Part shown: piece after piece, positions 6,650 through 13,561 of the stretch
How positions within the stretch are numbered: the first letter of the stretch is position 1
How the letters are laid out: every line of letters begins with the position of its first letter
DNA from: a virus
Direction: 5' to 3' (one strand)
Length of the DNA: 21,888 nucleotides
IMG/VR virus record: IMGVR_UViG_3300038701_002631
Location: 1 to 21,888 of that record
Program-made: the position numbers and the translations under genes
Notes under the pieces: model-generated
Databases searched by the model: none
The model's input: only the letters and a program-made list of their open reading frames with translations
Told to the model about the DNA's origin: nothing

Positions 6650-7611
6650 CACGCCACCCCCTGCACGCCAAAGCGCGCTGCGTCGCGGGCCTCGACCTCG
6701 TTACAGACTTCCTCGAGGAAGTCGAGCACGTTGGTGTTGACCTCGAGCGTATTGGCGAGCTTCTTCGGTGCGCGGCCCGGCTTGGTGCCATAGTCCGGTG
6801 CGGCCATGTCCTCGAGCAACGCGCCAACGGCGCGCTCGGGACGACGCCCGAACCGAGCGCGGATGCCGGGGAGCGCTCGCTTGACCTCGGCCTTGATGGC
6901 CTCGACGTCCCAACGGTTCTGCTCGAGCAGTCTGGCGAGCAGCGGGGCGAGCACGCTGGAGCGGTGCCCCGTCTCACAGTGCTCGCGCTCCATGTATCCA
7001 ACCAGCCCGATGGCGAGACGTCTCGCGTCCTCTCCCACCTGGCTCACTCCCCAGCCCTGAACCAGGGGAGGGGGCGCCGACTCGTCGCTTCGCGCGGCCG
7101 CGTCGCTCGCGCGAGGCACCACCGTTGGAACCCCCTCTTGTTCTTGGTGGGTAGGTTCTTGGGTAGGTTCTTGGGTAGGTTGGTGGAACGTCGTTCCGGT
7201 CTGGGTGGCATATGGTTCCGGTCTGACTGGAACCTCGTTCCGGTCTGCCTTCGGAGTGACTGGAACCTCGTTCCGCTCCTGACTGGAACGTCGTTCCGGT
7301 CTGAGTGGCATATGGTTCCGGTCCCACTCGAGCAGGTACGGGAGCACCCGGAGGCGGTAGTTGTAGCCGAGCTGGTGCCTCTTGAGCTCGACCAGGCCGA
7401 CCCACTCGAGCACGGGGCGCCACTTCCTGACGGTCCGCTCGGTCACGCCAGCGGCGGCGGCGAGTTGGGGGTCACTCGGGTAGCAGCTCGAGCCGTCGCC
7501 GTCGGCGAACGTCCCGAGCGCGAAGAGGATGGAGCGCGGCGCCGCGCCGAGCGCGTGGGGCGCCCGTACGCAGCGCAGGAACGCCATCGTGTCGAAGGGG
7601 GTGCTGGTCAT
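6649..7611 (-). CDS. Replication initiator-like winged-helix protein (lambda O-like role)
   Basis: The 320-residue product has an N-terminal helix-turn-helix. SCYPSDPQLAAAAGVTERTV followed by RKWRPVLEWVGLVEL (residues about 42-77) is the pattern of phage replication proteins that bind origin repeats. A low-complexity linker follows (RNEVPV twice, PTQEPTQEPT), and then a helical C-terminal half that could contact the loader or helicase. The linker-coding DNA contains the iteron-like repeats at 7184-7327. ATG 7611 overlaps the previous stop (ATGA), and the helicase loader follows directly. The function rests on domain type, position and the embedded repeats. Confidence 0.82.
   Translation of the reverse strand: MTSTPFDTMAFLRCVRAPHALGAAPRSILFALGTFADGDGSSCYPSDPQLAAAAGVTERTVRKWRPVLEWVGLVELKRHQLGYNYRLRVLPYLLEWDRNHMPLRPERRSSQERNEVPVTPKADRNEVPVRPEPYATQTGTTFHQPTQEPTQEPTHQEQEGVPTVVPRASDAAARSDESAPPPLVQGWGVSQVGEDARRLAIGLVGYMEREHCETGHRSSVLAPLLARLLEQNRWDVEAIKAEVKRALPGIRARFGRRPERAVGALLEDMAAPDYGTKPGRAPKKLANTLEVNTNVLDFLEEVCNEVEARDAARFGVQGVA
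7150..7182. repeat. 12-bp tandem repeat beside the iterons
   Basis: The unit GGTAGGTTCTTG occurs at 7150 and 7162, with a truncated third copy at 7174. It encodes the PTQEPTQEPT linker of the initiator. It is locally richer in T on the plus strand than the surroundings and abuts the iteron block, so it could be part of a melting region or just a coding repeat. Confidence 0.75.
7184..7327. repeat. Six iteron-like repeats, candidate phage replication origin
   Basis: Six imperfect copies of a 22-bp unit start at 7184, 7206, 7228, 7261, 7284 and 7306. Consensus on the plus strand: TGGAACSTCGTTCCGGTCTG, with two copies reading TGGCATATGGTTCCGGTC. Spacing is 22, 22, 33, 23 and 22 bp, close to whole helical turns. 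Copies 1-2 and 5-6 are near-identical blocks exactly 100 bp apart. The core GGAACGTCGTTCC is itself a dyad. Location inside the initiator gene matches the lambda ori-in-O arrangement. Origin function is inferred from this analogy. Confidence 0.75.
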
Positions 7612-8519
7612 TGCATCACCTCCTTCTCCATCCAGATGGTTCGACGGATGGCCGCCAGGTCAACCCCTTGCCCCTTCTCCAGCCGCCACTCCAGCACGTT
7701 GAGTTCGGCGAGCTCGTCGAGCAATGCGGCGACATCCTTTGGATTGACGTCGATGTGGCTGGCGAGGAGGTCGATACGATAGTGCCAATACCCCCTGCCG
7801 AGGCAGCCAAGGTAGATCCCCTCCGCCAAACGTTGTGCCGGGGGCGATGCCTTGGTTGTGCGGCGCACCATGAGCACACGCGTCCGCCATGCGCGCTCAT
7901 CGAGGGGAAGCCCTTCAACGTTGCCAGTCGGTGCCTCGTGAGACTCACCGACAATATCGAACCTGTAGAGGTTCGCCTTCGCGCCGCCCGTAACCTTGTC
8001 CACCTCGCCTGCGTCGCGCGCAGCGTAGACGACCTCCTTCACCGCACCTTCTGGCCAGTGATTCGCACGCTCGAGCTGGGTGACGTTGGTTACCTTGAGG
8101 CGAGAGTTTCCGGCGTCGAGCGCTTCGGACGCGGCCATGATGACGCACAGTCGCGCCGCGTACGGTGCACGCGAACGCGCCAGTCTGCGCATATAGTCGC
8201 GGCGCACATCCGTGATGCGCACTACGCCAACGCTCTTGAGCCAGTCCTCGCTCAGAATGCGTTCGACGTCCTCGTCGGCCAGCTTGTACCACTCGCCATC
8301 GATGCGCTTGCCCGCCAAGAGCTTGTGTAGTCGCTTCTCGGCGTACATGTTGCCCGCCTTGACGCTGCCCACCACGGTAAGCGTGTACGGCTGGCTCTGT
8401 GCGATTTGAGCCGCCCTTCGACTGGCTGAATGCGTCGTGAACCCGACCCTGTAGACGCCGGTCATCTGCTCGTTTCTCAGGACGTAAATCACGCCCGGTT
8501 GTCTGTGTGGCTTCTTCAT
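7608..8519 (-). CDS. GIY-YIG-superfamily (MUG113/T5orf172-type) protein
   Basis: The 303-residue product starts MKKPHRQPGVIYVLRNEQ; ATG 8519 has GGAGGTGA upstream. Residues about 9-80 show the MUG113/T5orf172 variant of the GIY-YIG nuclease fold: VIYVL, VYRVGFTTHSASRRAAQI, AEKRLHKLLAGKR and GEWYKL. The usual GIY and YIG are replaced by VIY and YRVG, as is common in this branch, and the E of GEWY is kept. About 220 residues follow with winged-helix-like segments (VTQLERANHWPEGAVKEVVY; LLASHIDVNPKDVAALLDEL). It heads the initiator-loader operon and overlaps the initiator by ATGA. A DNA-nicking or DNA-binding role in replication or host takeover is possible; activity is unproven. Confidence 0.75.
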   Translation of the reverse strand: MKKPHRQPGVIYVLRNEQMTGVYRVGFTTHSASRRAAQIAQSQPYTLTVVGSVKAGNMYAEKRLHKLLAGKRIDGEWYKLADEDVERILSEDWLKSVGVVRITDVRRDYMRRLARSRAPYAARLCVIMAASEALDAGNSRLKVTNVTQLERANHWPEGAVKEVVYAARDAGEVDKVTGGAKANLYRFDIVGESHEAPTGNVEGLPLDERAWRTRVLMVRRTTKASPPAQRLAEGIYLGCLGRGYWHYRIDLLASHIDVNPKDVAALLDELAELNVLEWRLEKGQGVDLAAIRRTIWMEKEVMQ

Positions 8520-8569
8520 CGCGTCACCTCCATTGCGGCCGTGACGCATCGCTCTTGACTGTCTGGCAT

Positions 8570-8607
8570 GGATGCCTCATCGTGCCTGTGTGCTTGATGA
8601 GGCGTCC
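8570..8607. other. Intercistronic inverted repeat, 12-bp arms
   Basis: GGATGCCTCATC (8570-8581) pairs with GATGAGGCGTCC (8596-8607), with one G-T/A-C position and a 14-nt loop. It lies between the stop of the 96-residue gene and the start of the GIY-YIG gene. No T-tract follows on the minus strand, so it is not an obvious terminator. It may be a processing, pausing or protein-binding site. Confidence 0.6.
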
Positions 8608-8619
8608 CCGGGCTTGCGG

Positions 8620-8910
8620 CTATGGGGGCGCCTCGCTTGTTTCTTGCGGCGTCCGAAGCGTGATGCGCACCCCCTCCTTGGTCTCCTTGAGCCCCACGAG
8701 ACCGAGCCTCGCGACCTCCCTGAGCAGCTCGACATACTCTCCGCTCGTCGCCTCAATGCGACTCGCGTGACGCTCGACTTGCTGCCAGTTCAGGTCCGTC
8801 ACCTCGCCCGTAAGGGCCGACGGCAGATAGAGAACGAGGTCGCGTGCCCGAGCGTGTTCGCTCGACCACTTCGCCACTTCCCCCATCGCCCATGAAGACC
8901 AACGATTCAT
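8620..8910 (-). CDS. Unknown 96-aa protein, first gene of the leftward early operon
   Basis: The preferred start is ATG 8910 (MNRWSSWAMGEVAKWSSEHA), with GGAGAAG upstream; ATG 8925 would add five residues. The frame is open to 9057, but that extension runs across a candidate promoter and toward the terminator. Residues from about 45 (QQVERHASRIEATSGEYVEL, then LREVARLGLVGLKETKEGVR) look like a helix pair and a wing, suggesting a small winged-helix DNA-binding protein. No named family was recognised. Confidence 0.6.
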   Translation of the reverse strand: MNRWSSWAMGEVAKWSSEHARARDLVLYLPSALTGEVTDLNWQQVERHASRIEATSGEYVELLREVARLGLVGLKETKEGVRITLRTPQETSEAPP

Positions 8911-8946
8911 TGCGCTTCTCCGCATCGACTCACCGCTGTGCAGTAA

Positions 8947-8952
8947 ATCATA
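8947..8952 (-). promoter_or_regulatory. Candidate -10 element for the leftward early operon
   Basis: On the minus strand these bases read TATGAT, a good -10, about 37 bases before ATG 8910. No convincing -35 lies 16-18 bp upstream, so an activator or a weak promoter would be needed. The region lies after the regulator's terminator and before the first operon gene, where a promoter is expected. Confidence 0.35.
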
Positions 8953-9054
8953 CTGTGTAGAGTAGAGCAAGGCGATTCGGGCGCAGTACATGTCCCCTCC
9001 ATGGGTGTGGGTCGACTTCACTTTTTTAGAGGTCGCGGCGCCATCGTATTGACG

Positions 9055-9082
9055 CAAAAAACCCGCGCCAAAAGGCGCGGGT
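9055..9082 (-). terminator. Rho-independent terminator of the regulator gene
   Basis: A perfect 9-bp stem, ACCCGCGCC (9061-9069) with GGCGCGGGT (9074-9082), closes an AAAA loop. On the minus strand it is followed by a run of T (complement of 9055-9060). It lies about 30 bases after the stop of the regulator gene at 9111 and separates it from the leftward operon. Confidence 0.92.
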
Positions 9083-9110
9083 CATGACTCAAAAGCGGCC
9101 GGGCTGGTCG

Positions 9111-9458
9111 CTACTCCCCCTGCTGCTCCTTGATGCGTCGTTCGATCTCGGCTTCGGCGCGAGCAACGAAGACGGACAGCTTGATACCCAAGCCGTCTGC
9201 GACCTTCCACATCATGAGCAGGTTCAGTGAGCGTTCGTTGACGACGTCGGAGACGTTCCACGCCTTGAGCCCCTGCGCGGCGCGCTCGGCGACCTTCGCG
9301 TGCGAGAGGTCTTGCCAGTTGACCTCATCCTTGAAGCGGCTGGCGAGCGCCTTCTTGCGCAGCTCGTCCAGGTCGTCGGGCAGTCGTTTTTTCTCGACCT
9401 GCCCTTGTTCCTTCTCCTCGCTCACCTTTCGCACCTCGGTTGGTGGTCTCGCTTCCAT
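9111..9458 (-). CDS. Cro/CI-like HTH regulator (lysogeny-switch repressor candidate)
   Basis: The 115-residue protein has a charged N-terminus (EEKEQGQVEKKRLPDD). Residues about 48-97 then match an XRE helix-turn-helix by eye: LSHAKVAERAAQGLKAWNVS, DVVNERSLNLLMMWKVADGL, GIKLSVFV. The recognition region carries an unusually spaced turn (GLKAWNVSDVVNE). A basic-acidic C-terminal helix may dimerise. ATG 9458 follows GGAGAGGAG. It is monocistronic, ends at a strong terminator, and is divergent from the long rightward operon, whose promoter is buried in a large dyad. A peptidase (LexA-type) domain is absent, so induction would have to work otherwise. Repressor versus Cro identity cannot be settled here. 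Confidence 0.78.
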   Translation of the reverse strand: MEARPPTEVRKVSEEKEQGQVEKKRLPDDLDELRKKALASRFKDEVNWQDLSHAKVAERAAQGLKAWNVSDVVNERSLNLLMMWKVADGLGIKLSVFVARAEAEIERRIKEQQGE

Positions 9459-9505
9459 CCTTGAACTCCTCTCCGTTGTAGCCCAGCCCGTCTCTGATCC
9501 GCAAG

Positions 9506-9548
9506 CTAAGTAGAAATTACTTGTTGACGTACAGTAATCTCTACTTAG
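9506..9548. promoter_or_regulatory. Large operator dyad overlapping the rightward promoter
   Basis: The left arm CTAAGTAGAAATTACT (9506-9521) and right arm AGTAATCTCTACTTAG (9533-9548) are complementary at 15 of 16 positions around an 11-bp centre. The dyad is AT-rich against a very GC-rich background and sits between the divergent regulator and the early operon. It is the natural binding site for the regulator at 9111-9458; binding is inferred. Confidence 0.82.
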
Positions 9549-9551
9549 AAT
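9524..9551 (+). promoter_or_regulatory. Rightward early promoter embedded in the operator
   Basis: TTGACG at 9524-9529 (-35, five of six to consensus) is followed after 16 bp by TAGAAT at 9546-9551 (-10, five of six). The -35 lies in the centre of the dyad and the -10 begins within its right arm, so a bound dimer would exclude RNA polymerase. Expected transcription start is near 9558, about 42 bases before ATG 9600. Confidence 0.82.
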
Positions 9552-9558
9552 AGTAATC

Positions 9559-9575
9559 GTACCGGCTGGCGGTAC
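9559..9575. promoter_or_regulatory. Second small dyad near the transcription start
   Basis: GTACCG (9559-9564) and CGGTAC (9570-9575) flank GCTGG. It falls at the expected start of the rightward transcript and could be a second operator or a short leader hairpin. Its sequence differs from the main dyad. Confidence 0.45.
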
Positions 9576-9599
9576 AGTCAAGCACACGGAGCAGAGAAA

Positions 9600-10487
9600 A
9601 TGCAGATCACCACCGACACGCGGGACCGCAAGCCCGCCGTCAGCAACCTCCCCACCTCGCTCATCCACGCGATCGAGGTCCTCGGCCTCGAGCACGCCCT
9701 CGACGTCGCCACCATCAACCGCGACTGCGCCCGCGACGACCTCGCCGCGCTCGAGGACACCTACTGCGAGATGGTCGAGCGCGGCGCGCAAGAGTCGCGC
9801 CTCATCATGGCCGAGCGCAACGTCGACACCGCGCGCCGCCACCTGCTCGCCTGCGAGGACGCCCTCCAGGCGCTCGAGCGCGAGCAGGACGCTCGCACCT
9901 ACGCCGAGCGTCTCGACGACGTGCACGCCGAGGTGCTCGAGGTCATCGAGGACGCCACCGCGCGTGGCGAGTACGCCGACCCGCACGCGCTCACCAAGTA
10001 CCTCGTGAGCTACTTCACGGCGCGGGTCCGCAGGTTCACGCGTGAGCTGGCCCGCCAGCGCGCCGAGGGCATGAGCACCGACCACCTCGCCGACGCGCTC
10101 ACGCTGATGCGTTGCGGCCTGTATGTCGCGATGGAGCGCCCCGACGTCGTCGCGCGCCTCACACGCGGCATGTTCGCCGCCGAGGTCGAGCCTGCGCCCG
10201 CGCCGGAGGGTTGGGGTCGCCGCGTCGCTCCGCCCGTGGCCACGCTGCCCGAGGGGGTCGAGGTCGCCGCCGTCGTCGAGTCCGCACGCGTCGAGCTGCT
10301 CGAGAGGGCGCTCGAGGAGGTCACGGCCGTCGAGGAGTGGGAGCGTGATGTGTCCGTGGCGATGCCGCCGCGTGAGCTGCGCGCGAAGTGGTGCAGGCAG
10401 TGGGCGCGCGACGGGGCGACCGAGGCGCGGCCCGGTCTGCGCACGCTCGTGGAGGTGCGGGGTGAAGGCGACGGGGAGGTGGCGTGA
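9600..10487 (+). CDS. Unknown 295-aa coiled-coil protein, first gene of rightward operon
   Basis: ATG 9600 has GGAG nine bases upstream and lies about 42 bases from the proposed transcription start. The protein is highly charged and helical: DCARDDLAALEDTYCEMVER, LMAERNVDTARRHLLACEDA-like repeats, ALQALEREQDARTYAERLDD. Long Leu/Glu/Arg-rich segments predict coiled coil, with a Pro-rich break (VEPAPAPEGWGRR) near residue 200. As the first product after the switch it may be a regulatory or host-takeover protein, but no family was recognised. Confidence 0.75.
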   Translation: MQITTDTRDRKPAVSNLPTSLIHAIEVLGLEHALDVATINRDCARDDLAALEDTYCEMVERGAQESRLIMAERNVDTARRHLLACEDALQALEREQDARTYAERLDDVHAEVLEVIEDATARGEYADPHALTKYLVSYFTARVRRFTRELARQRAEGMSTDHLADALTLMRCGLYVAMERPDVVARLTRGMFAAEVEPAPAPEGWGRRVAPPVATLPEGVEVAAVVESARVELLERALEEVTAVEEWERDVSVAMPPRELRAKWCRQWARDGATEARPGLRTLVEVRGEGDGEVA

Positions 10488-10783
10488 TGACGCGCACGGA
10501 GTACGAGAACAAGCTCGCGCGCGCCGCAGATCCCAAGACACCGGACCGCCTCAAGCTCGCACTGCTCGAAGCGGCCGCCTGGAGCGCCTTCTGTCGCCCC
10601 AGGTCCTACTGCCCCATGAGGTGGTGGGAGGCCAAGGAGGAGGTGTGGGGGATGGCGCTCGGTGCATGGGAGCGACTGCCTAACGCCAAACGTACGCAGA
10701 TGGCCTGGAGCGACATCGAGCACATCCGGTGCGCATGCTCCCGCCCCATTGGGGAGGTGTCGCGCTGGGAGGTGGAAGCGTGA
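10487..10783 (+). CDS. Unknown 98-aa protein with a Cys/Trp-rich middle
   Basis: ATG 10487 (or GTG 10484) overlaps the preceding stop. The sequence contains AAAWSAFCRPRSYCPMRWWE and IEHIRCACSRPIGEVSRWEV; four Cys (two spaced CRPRSYC, two as CAC) could bind a metal. The stop overlaps the next GTG as GTGA. No family was recognised. Confidence 0.65.
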   Translation: MTRTEYENKLARAADPKTPDRLKLALLEAAAWSAFCRPRSYCPMRWWEAKEEVWGMALGAWERLPNAKRTQMAWSDIEHIRCACSRPIGEVSRWEVEA

Positions 10784-10977
10784 ACGAAAGCGAACTCAAC
10801 GAAGCGCTGCTCTACGCCGAGGAGCACCTGAAGGACGCCAAGCGCGCGCTCGTCGTCGCCGTGGGAACCGCCTGGGTCGATGAGGACGAGCCCAAGACCA
10901 AGCGGGCACGCGAACTCGCCTCGGAGGCTGAGGCGCTGCGCAAGCGTGTCGGCGCCTTCCGTAAGGAGGTCCAATGA
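10780..10977 (+). CDS. Unknown 65-aa helical protein
   Basis: GTG 10780 (MNESELNEALLYAEEHLKDA) overlaps the upstream stop by GTGA, and GGGAGGTGG lies upstream. The whole protein is charged and helical, ending in ELASEAEALRKRVGAFRKEV, so a small coiled coil is likely. Its stop overlaps the next ATG. The frame is open further upstream, but that part is a shadow of the previous gene. Confidence 0.6.
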   Translation: MNESELNEALLYAEEHLKDAKRALVVAVGTAWVDEDEPKTKRARELASEAEALRKRVGAFRKEVQ

Positions 10978-11558
10978 CACCTGAACAAGCCATCAGGGGT
11001 GCGATGGAGCGCACCCGCAACACCATCACGCTGGACCCGAGCGCCGTCCAGGGGCCAGGCCCCGCCGAGCTCGACCACCTCGCCGATCTCGCCGACGCCG
11101 TCCTCGATCAGCTCGAGGCAATTGAAGGCGTCGACGCGGCGCGGGCGCGCAAGCTCGCGCACCACCTGTGTCGCAAGGCGCGGGTCGAGAGCAAGACGAC
11201 CGTGGCCGGGGTGCGCGCCGGGCTGATGCGCTTGGGTGCTGACCACCTCGTCGTACTCATCGAGTGGTGCGAGCTGCTCGGGCCGAAGGGTCTGCGCCAT
11301 CGGCTCGTGGTCGAGTACCGGCAATGGGTCGAGGCCAAGAAGGCGCTGTACGGCGCGGTGTCGGGCGTGCTCGCCGCCGAGAGCGTGGGCGAGCGCGAGG
11401 CCGTCGGCGCCGTCGTCGAGGCGCTCAAGGCGCGCTGGGGCGTGGAGTCGTTGCACGAGATGAGGCCCGCGCGGCTCGAGGAGGCGGCCGGCCAGGTCGC
11501 CGCCGACGGGTGGGCGCTGGTGGGCGAGCTGTACGGGAGCGGCGCCGACGAGGCGTGA
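10974..11558 (+). CDS. Unknown 194-aa helical protein
   Basis: ATG 10974 forms an ATGA overlap and is preceded by AAGGAGG. Helical segments include ELDHLADLADAVLDQLEAIE, ARARKLAHHLCRKARVESKT and LEEAAGQVAADGWALVGELY. The middle has DHLVVLIEWCELLGPKGLRH. No motif allows a functional call. About 90 bases without a gene follow before the next start. Confidence 0.65.
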   Translation: MTPEQAIRGAMERTRNTITLDPSAVQGPGPAELDHLADLADAVLDQLEAIEGVDAARARKLAHHLCRKARVESKTTVAGVRAGLMRLGADHLVVLIEWCELLGPKGLRHRLVVEYRQWVEAKKALYGAVSGVLAAESVGEREAVGAVVEALKARWGVESLHEMRPARLEEAAGQVAADGWALVGELYGSGADEA

Positions 11559-11650
11559 ACCACACGAACTACGGAGCGCGGGCCCTGACGCAGGAGCGGC
11601 AGGCCACGGACCCACAGACGGGCGCGCCCACAGATACGGAGCGAGAGACG

Positions 11651-12829
11651 ATGAAGATTGAGAGCATGGAAGCCGAGGGCATGAGCTGGACGGTGCACAC
11701 CGATGAGGCGGGCGAGACGTTCTGGGAGCGCCAGGACATGGTCGCCAACCTCGGGTTGCAGGTTGACCGGCGCGTGCTGAACAGGCGCGGTGAGGACCTC
11801 GTCGAGTGCCCGAAGACCGGGTGCCTGCTCGTCGCGTCGAGCACGCTGCGCTGGTGGCTCGGGTTGGGTCGCTCGGCGGACAAGAAGGCGGTTATGCGGC
11901 GCGTGCTCTACACGTGGACGACGCTCAACGCGCCCGCCAAGCTCGCGCCCGTCGAGCTGATGCCTGAGCCGGTGCCCGTCGAGCAGGTCGGCCCCACGAC
12001 CATCGACTGGCGTCGGTTCGCCTACGACGACGGCGACGTTCGGGGCATCTCGCTTCGTGCCATGGTCGAGGCGGGGTTGTATGCCAGAATGGACCATGCG
12101 GTTCGGGCGCTGCGTGCGGCAGGGTTGCCAAGCTCCCCCGTTCGGGGGACGCACACACACGGGCAGGAGGTCGCCGACTACATCCTCACGTTGCTCGACG
12201 CGCAGCGGTTCGCGGCGCGCGCGAGGACGGAGGTTGGCGCGGCCATCCTCGACACCATCCTCGAGCACCACGCCGAGTTTCAGCGGCTGCTCGAGGGCGA
12301 CCAGGCCGCCCACGACAGGCTCGCCGCCCACCGGCGCCCGACTCCCGCGAACGACATGCCCGAGTGGGCGGGGCAAATCATCGCCCAGCTCGCCGCGCTC
12401 GGCGCGACGAACAAGGCGCGTGTCGACGAGATGGCGCAGGGTGTCGAGTTCCTGCGCGAAGACAACGTGCTCATGCGTCAGGAGCTCGAGGACACGAGGC
12501 TCTTGCACCGCATGAGGCCGGGTGAGGTCGACACGACGTGGATGGCGCTGCGCTTCGACCTGTTCAGCTCGACGGGGCGCGTCCACATCAACGCCGTCAT
12601 CGCGCTCGGGTTGAGCTGGGGGCTCGCCGAGGTCGGCTACATGCGACAGGTCGAGGTCGAGGCGGGCGCGGGGCAGGACCGGGCCACGAACCCGAAGTGG
12701 GTGTTCACGGCCGACGGGTGGCAGCGCTTCGGCGAGTTGCTCGAGCAAGCGCATGGCGGCGACGACTTCCAGGTCGTCACGCTGCGCCGGACCTACCGCG
12801 TGGTGCGCAAAAAGGCGGTGGCATCATGA
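11651..12829 (+). CDS. Unknown 392-aa protein, possible antirepressor-like organisation
   Basis: ATG 11651 (MKIESMEAEGMSWTVHTDEA) follows GGAG about nine bases upstream; the frame is open well upstream but overlaps the previous gene there. The N-terminal part, FWERQDMVANLGLQVDRRVL, recalls a small DNA-binding or BRO-type domain. A helical middle follows (HHAEFQRLLEGDQAAHDRLA; ELEDTRLLHR). The C-terminal INAVIALGLSWGLAEVGYMR followed by PKWVFTADGWQRFGELLEQA resembles a winged module such as those ending phage antirepressors. That comparison is by eye and weak. It ends in an ATGA overlap with the next gene. Confidence 0.65.
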   Translation: MKIESMEAEGMSWTVHTDEAGETFWERQDMVANLGLQVDRRVLNRRGEDLVECPKTGCLLVASSTLRWWLGLGRSADKKAVMRRVLYTWTTLNAPAKLAPVELMPEPVPVEQVGPTTIDWRRFAYDDGDVRGISLRAMVEAGLYARMDHAVRALRAAGLPSSPVRGTHTHGQEVADYILTLLDAQRFAARARTEVGAAILDTILEHHAEFQRLLEGDQAAHDRLAAHRRPTPANDMPEWAGQIIAQLAALGATNKARVDEMAQGVEFLREDNVLMRQELEDTRLLHRMRPGEVDTTWMALRFDLFSSTGRVHINAVIALGLSWGLAEVGYMRQVEVEAGAGQDRATNPKWVFTADGWQRFGELLEQAHGGDDFQVVTLRRTYRVVRKKAVAS

Positions 12830-13176
12830 GGTGGGAGCAGGAGCACCAGGCTGCGCTCAACCGCATCCGTCGCCACCACCTCGAGCCTTCAGGGGAGCGC
12901 GAGCAGCGGGAGCGCGCCGAGACCGCCGAGCGCGAACTCGACGAACTACGCGCCGCACTCACAGGCGGCGAGGAGGCGCTCGCCGACGCGCTCATTTTCG
13001 CCGAGCGCCGGGTCGCCCACCTCGAGCGGCAGGTGACCGCGCTCGAGCTGCGCGCCGCGCGCGCAGAGGCCGAGCTTGGCCTGGTGCTGCGTGCGCAGGA
13101 GGCGGCGGCGCGAGCCAGGGCGGCACGTAGGCGTGACAGCCAAGCCGAGATGTTCTCGGGGGAGGTGGTGGCGTGA
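12826..13176 (+). CDS. Unknown 116-aa coiled-coil protein
   Basis: ATG 12826 overlaps the preceding stop (ATGA). Almost the whole length is heptad-like: REQRERAETAERELDELRAA, LIFAERRVAHLERQVTALEL, RAARAEAELGLVLRAQEAAA. Basic residues cluster toward the end (ARARAARRRDS). It is probably a dimeric coiled coil. Its own stop overlaps the next GTG. Confidence 0.65.
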   Translation: MRWEQEHQAALNRIRRHHLEPSGEREQRERAETAERELDELRAALTGGEEALADALIFAERRVAHLERQVTALELRAARAEAELGLVLRAQEAAARARAARRRDSQAEMFSGEVVA

Positions 13177-13328
13177 GGGACACAGCCCTTGAAGACACGC
13201 GCGTTCGTCTCGCCCGAGAGCGGCGCGAGCGGCGCGCTCGTGATCGAGCGCTCGTAGAGGCTCAGATCGCCATGCTCGAGCGCAGACGTGAGACGTGGTG
13301 GGAGCGGTTGAGGAGGTGGTTTCGATGA
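13173..13328 (+). CDS. Tiny 51-aa Arg-rich ORF inside the operon
   Basis: GTG 13173 overlaps the upstream stop (GTGA) and the stop TGA 13326-13328 overlaps the next ATG (ATGA). The frame therefore exactly fills a gap in an otherwise seamless operon. GGGGGAGGTGG lies before the start. The protein reads MRDTALEDTRVRLARERRER, then a helix QIAMLERRRETWWERLRRWF: amphipathic, very basic, with a Trp-rich end that could bind nucleic acid or membrane. Coding is inferred from overlap geometry. Confidence 0.65.
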   Translation: MRDTALEDTRVRLARERRERRARDRALVEAQIAMLERRRETWWERLRRWFR

Positions 13329-13561
13329 GGACGCAACGCCGGTACGAACTCGCCGTGAAACACATCTCCGACGCACGCCGCTGCCACAACGAAGGCATGC
13401 GCTTCGTGGCCGACCTCTACCTCCTGTGGGCGCGTCAGCATATGGAGAAGATGCACGAGGGTCACGCGCGTGAGGACGTCGTCGCCAAGCTCGAAGCGGC
13501 CGCGGCGTGGAAGTCCGGGGTTGTCGCCGAAGACCCCCGCGGGCAGGGCGAGTTGCTGTGA
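13325..13561 (+). CDS. Unknown 78-aa helical protein
   Basis: ATG 13325 is coupled to the tiny upstream ORF by ATGA overlap, and GAGGAGG precedes it. The sequence YELAVKHISDARRCHNEGMR followed by FVADLYLLWARQHMEKMHEG suggests a two-helix protein. It is the last gene before a 235-base non-coding, structured stretch. No family was recognised. Confidence 0.65.
   Translation: MRTQRRYELAVKHISDARRCHNEGMRFVADLYLLWARQHMEKMHEGHAREDVVAKLEAAAAWKSGVVAEDPRGQGELL

Noticed and set aside
7150-7327. CRISPR-like array
   Set aside because: The repeats are short, imperfect, directly abutting and lie in a coding region; there are no spacers and no cas genes.
6538-7782. 414-residue plus-strand frame
   Set aside because: Antisense to the initiator and loader genes. 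The apparent repeats in its translation are the iterons.
9111-10541. 476-residue minus-strand frame
   Set aside because: Only its last 115 residues (from ATG 9458) are a real gene. The upstream part is antisense to the rightward operon and runs across the operator.
11108-12754. 548-residue minus-strand frame and the similar frame at 13262-14425
   Set aside because: Antisense to plus-strand genes with overlap-coupled starts; low-complexity composition and no ribosome sites.
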